Position numbers and translations under genes: made by a program. The notes beneath the pieces were generated by a model. It was not told where the DNA came from. It was given only the letters and a program-made list of their open reading frames with translations, and ran no database searches. A stretch of 11,107 nt of DNA from an uncultured Eubacteriales bacterium (GTDB lineage Bacteria; Bacillota; Clostridia; Oscillospirales; CAG-272): the NCBI GenBank assembly GCA_900545935.1, contig URAP01000050.1, forward strand, positions 1 through 11,107, in the 5' to 3' direction. Below are positions 6,649 through 11,107 of the stretch, one piece after another; the stretch's first letter is position 1, and the number at the start of each line of letters is the position of its first letter.

Positions 6649-6942
6649 ATGATAAAAAAGCTTCCTGTCGCCATGCCGATGTTCACCGCTTATCATTATG
6701 CAGGAAGTGCCGGAATAATCGCGGCAAACAACCCAACATCAAAAAGTTGGTATTATAGCAACACAATTAATTGGCGCTGCATTCAACCAACACTTGAATA
6801 TTATAATCTTGATCTTTCCATTTGCAATTGTTCAATATGGGATATGCCATTTATAGAAAAGAGTAACACAAGTTTCAGATTCATACGCAAATATGTAATC
6901 GAAATAATAGAAGAAATGCTTATACTATTGTATCATTTTTAA
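6649..6942 (+). CDS. Unrecognised 97-aa protein, first gene of exporter/protease cassette
   Basis: I do not recognise this gene with confidence. The start at 6649 has AAAGGA 8 bases upstream; an ATG at 6640 in frame overlaps that site and is less likely. The protein is soluble-looking and aromatic-rich, with a Pro-rich start (KKLPVAMPMF), a YHYAGSAGIIAANNP segment at about 14-28, WYYSNTINWRC at about 34-44, and cysteines in SICNCSIW. The C-terminus (FIRKYVIEIIEEMLILLYHF) is helical and hydrophobic. There is no double-glycine leader or obvious core peptide. The ABC gene starts 13 bases after its stop, so they are co-transcribed. It could be an N-terminal remnant of a larger enzyme, a precursor, or a complete small partner of the exporter or protease. 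Its codon use is A+T-rich, unlike the hydrolase. Confidence 0.7.
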   Translation: MIKKLPVAMPMFTAYHYAGSAGIIAANNPTSKSWYYSNTINWRCIQPTLEYYNLDLSICNCSIWDMPFIEKSNTSFRFIRKYVIEIIEEMLILLYHF

Positions 6943-6955
6943 GGCGGCAACGTTT

Positions 6956-8734
6956 ATGAAAAAAACTACATCATCAAAATATGTGAAAAATTTCCGATTC
7001 GTCATTTCGCTAATATGGCAAACAAGCCCGAAATTTATCTGTGCTAAATTCGCTATTGTATTGGTAAACACAATTTCTCCGTTTATAATGATAATCTTCC
7101 CGAAACTGATTATCGACTCAATAATCGGAGACGGCGACTGGATAAGTACATTTCACCTGATCGCAATAATGGGAATTGTGCTGCTCGTCACAACACTACT
7201 CTCAACATTTTTGAGCGCAACAGCGCAAAAATACGGCGATACTATTCAATATGACTTGGTACGTATATACGGTAAAAAAGTCATGTCTCTCAACTATGAG
7301 GATCTTGAAAATCCTGCCGTTCTTGACATGTTTGAAAAATCCAAGAGCGGCTTTAATATGTACGACTTTTTTGACAAGATCGTCGCCGTAATAACAAATG
7401 TGCTTTCTTTTATCGGCTATGCCGCAATATTGTTTACATATAGCCGCCTGATGCTTATCGTAGTTGTCGCTGTCGTTGTTATTAACCTTATTTGTAATGC
7501 AAAAAAGAATAAATATTACTACAAAGCCGGTGAAGATGCCGCCCCTATGAATCGTAAGTTTGCGTATCTCGCAGGACTGATGTACGGTTTCGACTATGCA
7601 AAAGAAATTAAAGTCGGAGGACTCTCCGACTATATTACCGACAAATATGATGAAAATATAGTAGGATTTAAAAAAATATTCAGAACACTTTATCGACACG
7701 TTTTTTTACTGAGCGGTGTTTCGTCACTTACATACGTAATACAGACCTTTACATTATATTCCGTTGTCGCATATTCGGCAATACAAAAGACTATTTCCAT
7801 CGGTGATTTTACTATGTATATATCATCAATTTCTGCCGCTTCCGGTTGTCTGTTAACCATCGTTTCGGCAATGATAGATATAAGCAAAAACACAAAATAC
7901 GCAACCGATATGCGGCTGTTTTTCGAGATGGAAAGAAAAACAGAAATGGGCGGCATCTTACCTGACCGCAGCGCTAATAATGTTGACATCGAATTTAGGA
8001 ATGTATCTTTTAAATACCCGCGTACAGAGCGATATGTGCTGCGTCATATCAGCTTTACCGTGCACAGCGGTGAAAAAATATCGATCGTCGGCAAAAACGG
8101 TTCGGGTAAAACAACACTTATAAAGCTGCTTCTGCGGTTGTACGAGCCGACCGAGGGAGAAATTTTAGTAGGCGGAAAAAATATCACAGATTACGATTAC
8201 AAGGCATATCTGTCACTGTTTGCTCCGGTACTTCAGGACTATAAGATCTTTGCTTTTTCATGCAAGGAAAATATAGAGCTAAATCTTGAGGACAACGAGG
8301 AACGACTGATGCGTGCCATCCATGACAGTGACCTCGATGAAAAGATATCCTCTCTGCCAAACGGAGTATTGACTCCGGTGTATAAACAATTCGACGAAAA
8401 CGGTGTAGAATTCTCAGGCGGTGAAAATCAAAAGCTCGCCATCGCACGAGCAATATATAAGGATGCACCTATCATACTGCTTGATGAGCCGACTGCAAAT
8501 CTTGATCCTCTTGCAGAGTATGATATCTATACGATGATTTATCACATGCTCGGCAATAAGACATCATTCTTTGTTTCGCACCGACTCGCTTCAGGCAGAT
8601 TTTGTGATAGAATATTCGTTGTCGATGGCGGCGAAATCATTGCTGATGGTCCCCACGATAGCATTGTCAAGTCCTGCGAACTTTATCGAGAAATGTTTGA
8701 GAAACAAGCACAATTTTATATTGATAAAGGCTAA
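6956..8734 (+). CDS. ABC exporter, permease fused to ATPase, peptide-export type candidate
   Basis: This 592-aa protein is a complete half-transporter expected to homodimerise in the cytoplasmic membrane. Hydrophobic segments occur at about 28-50, 65-88, 142-182 and 248-305. The ATPase shows Walker A GKNGSGKTT at 379-387, Q-loop Q427, signature FSGGENQK from 486 (Phe and Asn variants of LSGGQ), Walker B IILLDE at 506-511 with catalytic Glu511, and the H-loop His542. It lacks an N-terminal C39 peptidase domain, so leader removal, if any, would need another protease, and the next gene encodes one. AAGGCGG precedes the ATG at 6956. The stop is 4 bases before the protease start. The role in peptide export is inferred from context. 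Confidence 0.93.
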   Translation: MKKTTSSKYVKNFRFVISLIWQTSPKFICAKFAIVLVNTISPFIMIIFPKLIIDSIIGDGDWISTFHLIAIMGIVLLVTTLLSTFLSATAQKYGDTIQYDLVRIYGKKVMSLNYEDLENPAVLDMFEKSKSGFNMYDFFDKIVAVITNVLSFIGYAAILFTYSRLMLIVVVAVVVINLICNAKKNKYYYKAGEDAAPMNRKFAYLAGLMYGFDYAKEIKVGGLSDYITDKYDENIVGFKKIFRTLYRHVFLLSGVSSLTYVIQTFTLYSVVAYSAIQKTISIGDFTMYISSISAASGCLLTIVSAMIDISKNTKYATDMRLFFEMERKTEMGGILPDRSANNVDIEFRNVSFKYPRTERYVLRHISFTVHSGEKISIVGKNGSGKTTLIKLLLRLYEPTEGEILVGGKNITDYDYKAYLSLFAPVLQDYKIFAFSCKENIELNLEDNEERLMRAIHDSDLDEKISSLPNGVLTPVYKQFDENGVEFSGGENQKLAIARAIYKDAPIILLDEPTANLDPLAEYDIYTMIYHMLGNKTSFFVSHRLASGRFCDRIFVVDGGEIIADGPHDSIVKSCELYREMFEKQAQFYIDKG

Positions 8735-8738
8735 ACAT

Positions 8739-9662
8739 ATGTCAGAAAAAATCAAAATCGTAATAGTTGACAGTGGAGTTAAATTATCTCACAATATATT
8801 TAAAAACGCAAATATAACTTCACTTGAATATCGAAATGGAATGCTTGAGACCATTTATAATGATAATGATACCCACGGACATGGAACAGCAATAGCAGGA
8901 ATAATTTCTCATAACACAATTAATGCAGATATCATAATAATTAAAGCGCCTGATATTGAGAACGGATTGGACGAAGATACTCTTATTGATATATTAGAAC
9001 TTATATATTATATAGATGATGTTTCACTTATTAATCTCAGTCTCGGACTAAATATTTGCGATAAATCAAGATCACTCGAGACTATTTGCAATAAACTTAA
9101 TGAAAAAGGAATCTGTATAGTATCTGCTTTTGATGATTCCGGATCTATATCTTATCCAGCTGCATTTGATAGCGTTATCGGGGTTGTCGGCGAACGAAAT
9201 TGTACAAAAACTAACGACTTTTTATTTTTTGAAGATTCGATGGTAAATATCGCTGCAAGAAGCAGCGTTCAGCGCGTACCATGGATATTTCCTAACTATT
9301 TACTAATTGGGGGAACTAGCTTTGCTTGCGCTCATGTAACTGTTCAAGCGGCAAAATTTATACAGTCAGGAATTATAGGAACAGATAAGATTCTTTCAGC
9401 ATTTAGCAACATAGCAAAGCAGCATTTTCACTTTATCGATAATAAAGATCAAAAATACAGCATCATTGAAATATCAAAAATCCCATTTAATATCAAACAC
9501 GCGGCGCTTTTCCCTTTTAATAAAGAAATGCACAGCATACTAAGATACGAACACATGTTACCTTTTTCAATTTCGAATATTTATGACACAAGATTTTCAG
9601 TTACTGTAGGTGCAACTGCGGCTCAATTAATTGATTTTTTTGCCGACTCCACTAATGAATAA
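8739..9662 (+). CDS. Cytoplasmic subtilisin-family (S8) serine protease
   Basis: This 307-aa protein is an S8 peptidase without signal peptide or prodomain, because the catalytic domain starts at once (IVIVDSG, Asp11). The histidine motif THGHGTAIAG gives His48, and GGTSFACAH gives Ser194. NLSLG (99-103) and SYPAAFDSVIGV (138-149) are further family landmarks. The segment matching the oxyanion-hole asparagine (subtilisin AAGNEG) reads SAFDDSG, with Asp in place of Asn. The catalytic domain ends near residue 225. About 80 residues follow that are not typical of subtilisins, including HAALFPFNKEMHSI. AAAGG lies 8 bases before the ATG at 8739; the frame is open further upstream inside the ABC gene, but without a good start. 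A cytoplasmic S8 enzyme beside an exporter suggests leader-peptide cleavage or degradation of a small partner. Codon use is strongly A+T-rich. Confidence 0.9.
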   Translation: MSEKIKIVIVDSGVKLSHNIFKNANITSLEYRNGMLETIYNDNDTHGHGTAIAGIISHNTINADIIIIKAPDIENGLDEDTLIDILELIYYIDDVSLINLSLGLNICDKSRSLETICNKLNEKGICIVSAFDDSGSISYPAAFDSVIGVVGERNCTKTNDFLFFEDSMVNIAARSSVQRVPWIFPNYLLIGGTSFACAHVTVQAAKFIQSGIIGTDKILSAFSNIAKQHFHFIDNKDQKYSIIEISKIPFNIKHAALFPFNKEMHSILRYEHMLPFSISNIYDTRFSVTVGATAAQLIDFFADSTNE

Positions 9663-9672
9663 ATCAACCGTT

Positions 9673-9719
9673 AATAAGCCCCCGTGCGGCACTTTGTCTG
9701 TGCCGCACGGGGGCTTATT
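9673..9719. terminator. Bidirectional terminator-like hairpin, 20-bp stem
   Basis: Positions 9673-9692 pair perfectly with 9700-9719 around the loop TTTGTCT. The stem is very G+C-rich at its centre, with A+T at its base (AATAA / TTATT). It begins 11 bases after the protease stop and lies between convergent genes, so it can serve both. The T-tract is short on both strands. The 143 bases from 9720 to 9862 hold nothing else I can identify. Confidence 0.8.
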
Positions 9720-9862
9720 TGTCCGTTCGCGTATGTAAGCGTCCGATTCGCAGGTGCAAAATCACATGCACGCTCGCGGGCTCGCGGAGATAAAATTCGG
9801 TATCACAAAGCGATATCGCCTACCGCATGCCCGGCACGCAGATATGCGCCGCGCGGGACGGA

Positions 9863-10873
9863 TCAGCGCTCGAGCTTGAGCAGCCGGTAGTCGGTGCCGA
9901 CGAACGGCAGCGGGCGGAACTCGCCGAAGATGCGCGAGCTCGTTCTGCCGTCGTAGCGCTCGCGTATCTCCTTCTGCGACAGATTGGTATTGATTATAGT
10001 CGCACTACCTCGGCAGAGCCGCGTATTTATCACGTTGAACAGCACGGTCGCGGTGAACTGGTTCGACAGCTCGGTACCGAGATCGTCGATTATCAGCACA
10101 TCGCAGTCAAAATACCGCTCGGATTCGCGTCTGCCGTTCCGGTCGTCACGCATGAAGCGCTCACGCTCAAAGGTGCCGAAAAGATTGATAGCCGTCTCGT
10201 AGACGACATCGTATCCGCGTCTGATTAGCCGTGCGGCTATCGCGGCGGAGAGATGGGTCTTTCCGAGTCCGGTCAGACCGTAGAGCAGCAGATTCTTCTT
10301 GTCGCCGCAGACGGTGTCCGCGTCGGTCGTGAACTCCTCTGCGTAGCTGCGGCAGATAGCAAGATTATTCTCCATTATTATGCGCCCATCGCCCGAAAAA
10401 TGCGACAGATCAAAGCCGTCAAAGGTGCAGCCGCGCAGCAGGTTTCCGATACCCGAGCTCTCGTAGCCCGCCATTATCAGCTCCTCGCGCATGCATGAGC
10501 ACATGCGGAGTCCGATACTGCCTCGGTCGGCACATTTTTTGCAGGCATAGCGCGGCTCGAGATAGTCGGCAGGATAGCCGTTTCGGGTCAGAAGCTCGGC
10601 GCGGGCACGGAGCAGACGCTCATTCTCCGCACGTATCTCGGCAAGCTCGGCGGCAGGGTCGGGTCTCGGCTCGCCCTCTCCGCGTGACATACCGCGAAAG
10701 ACCGCAGAGCAGACGGCAGCAGAGCTGCGGCGCAGGGCGGTGTTTATCTCACGCAGCTCGGGCAGCTGCGCCTCAAGCTCTGCGGTGCGCTCCTCCGCCT
10801 CCGCGACACGGTCGTCGTGACGGTGAGCAAACTCCTCTTTTATTCTGAGATAGTTTTCTCTGTTGTATGCCAT
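9863..10873 (-). CDS. DnaC/DnaI-like AAA+ ATPase (helicase-loader family)
   Basis: This 336-aa protein belongs to the DnaC/DnaI/IstB group of AAA+ ATPases, which load the replicative helicase or act in DNA targeting. The N-terminal part (about 5-100) is charged and coiled-coil-like. A cysteine cluster CKKC...CSC (111, 114, 125, 127) suggests a zinc site as in DnaI-type loaders. The ATPase domain carries Walker A GLTGLGKTH at 199-207, Walker B VLIIDD at 259-264, a sensor-1-like NTN at 295-297, and a likely arginine finger in TSSRI (314). AGAGGT lies about 9 bases before the ATG at 10873. There is no transposase beside it, so IstB is unlikely. Chromosomal replication or a related housekeeping role is more probable. 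Confidence 0.9.
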   Translation of the reverse strand: MAYNRENYLRIKEEFAHRHDDRVAEAEERTAELEAQLPELREINTALRRSSAAVCSAVFRGMSRGEGEPRPDPAAELAEIRAENERLLRARAELLTRNGYPADYLEPRYACKKCADRGSIGLRMCSCMREELIMAGYESSGIGNLLRGCTFDGFDLSHFSGDGRIIMENNLAICRSYAEEFTTDADTVCGDKKNLLLYGLTGLGKTHLSAAIAARLIRRGYDVVYETAINLFGTFERERFMRDDRNGRRESERYFDCDVLIIDDLGTELSNQFTATVLFNVINTRLCRGSATIINTNLSQKEIRERYDGRTSSRIFGEFRPLPFVGTDYRLLKLER

Positions 10874-11008
10874 TACGTCTGTACCTCTTTTTTGTTTTGG
10901 AGAAAATTCTGGGCTTGGGTGAGTGGTTTACTCAACGGGGGGGTGCGGGAAAAAGAATGCCTGAATTCATGCAAAAATCAAGCTGAGAGTGCGAGTAAGG
11001 CGCGCAGC

Positions 11009-11029
11009 GAACAACGCAGAGCGTTGTTC
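11009..11029. repeat. Hairpin with 9-bp stem
   Basis: GAACAACGC (11009-11017) pairs with GCGTTGTTC (11021-11029) around AGA. It is the first of three strong hairpins in the non-coding stretch 10874-11107, which holds no gene or clear promoter I can support. Confidence 0.75.
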
Positions 11030-11036
11030 AAAAGCT

Positions 11037-11107
11037 CCAAAAGAAACGCCGCCCCCGTGATGTTTGGGGCTTTGCCCCAAACTCACGCATAAAGGCACCG
11101 CCTTTAT
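11037..11107. repeat. Hairpin repeat element related to 3422-3484, cut by the window end
   Basis: CCAAAAGAAACGCCG (11037-11051) nearly repeats 3422-3436. It is followed by a hairpin GTTTGGGGC / GCCCCAAAC (11062-11070 and 11074-11082), extended by CGTGA / TCACG with one unpaired base. A second hairpin follows, ATAAAGGC / GCCTTTAT (11089-11096 and 11100-11107), running to the last base. The order of conserved string followed by short strong hairpins matches the array near 3440. Confidence 0.65.

Noticed and set aside
6649..6942. Lanthipeptide or double-glycine bacteriocin precursor
   Set aside because: No GG or GA leader cleavage site, no acidic leader followed by a Cys/Ser/Thr-rich core, and no modification enzyme in the window.
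6956..8734. Bacteriocin exporter with built-in C39 leader peptidase
   Set aside because: The protein goes directly into transmembrane segments; there is no N-terminal cysteine protease domain of about 150 residues.
8571..8738. Upstream extension of the protease frame (363-aa version)
   Set aside because: The extension overlaps the end of the ABC gene, has no ribosome binding site and no subtilisin or signal-peptide features; the ATG at 8739 has AAAGG at good spacing.
9684..10228. Small plus-strand frames across 9684-10228
   Set aside because: The first starts inside the terminator stem and the rest are antisense to the DnaC/DnaI-like gene.
9863..10873. IstB accessory protein of an IS21-type element
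   Set aside because: No IstA transposase or terminal inverted repeats nearby; the N-terminal cysteine cluster and length fit DnaC/DnaI-type proteins better.

Overview
The window reads as chromosomal DNA of a Clostridia-type Bacillota, probably gut-associated and near the Oscillospiraceae/Ruminococcaceae. The reasons are AGGAGG-like ribosome binding sites, sigma-A promoters with 17-bp spacers, an asparaginyl-tRNA synthetase, a DnaC/DnaI-type helicase-loader ATPase, and compact intergenic hairpin repeats. The lineage is inferred from style, not from a database match.

Layout. Positions 1-106 hold a repeat (58-bp module plus a 14-bp tandem array). Two minus-strand ABC exporter half-transporters (3287 to 1692, then 1681 to 107) form a translationally close pair and very likely a heterodimer. 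Positions 3288-3717 are a repeat-rich gap with a second, identical copy of the 58-bp module. asnS follows on the minus strand (5112 to 3718). A divergent promoter region (5113-5480) separates it from a plus-strand alpha/beta hydrolase (5481-6293).

Positions 6294-9662 look like an accessory cassette, visibly richer in A+T than both flanks. It has a strong promoter whose -35 lies in the arm of a 13-bp inverted repeat. Next comes a leader with an intrinsic terminator and an alternative antiterminator helix. Three tightly packed genes follow: an unrecognised 97-aa protein, a 592-aa ABC exporter, and a 307-aa subtilisin-family (S8) protease without signal peptide or prodomain. The small gene, exporter and cytoplasmic protease order resembles a peptide maturation/export locus, but no modification enzyme and no certain precursor peptide is present. 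Part of the system may therefore be elsewhere, degraded, or new.

A 20-bp-stem hairpin (9673-9719) separates this cassette from the convergent minus-strand DnaC/DnaI-like gene (10873 to 9863). Positions 10874-11107 are non-coding and hold a series of strong hairpins related to those at 3383-3500.

The most interesting material is the 6400-9662 cassette with its attenuator-like leader, then the repeat family placed against stop codons.
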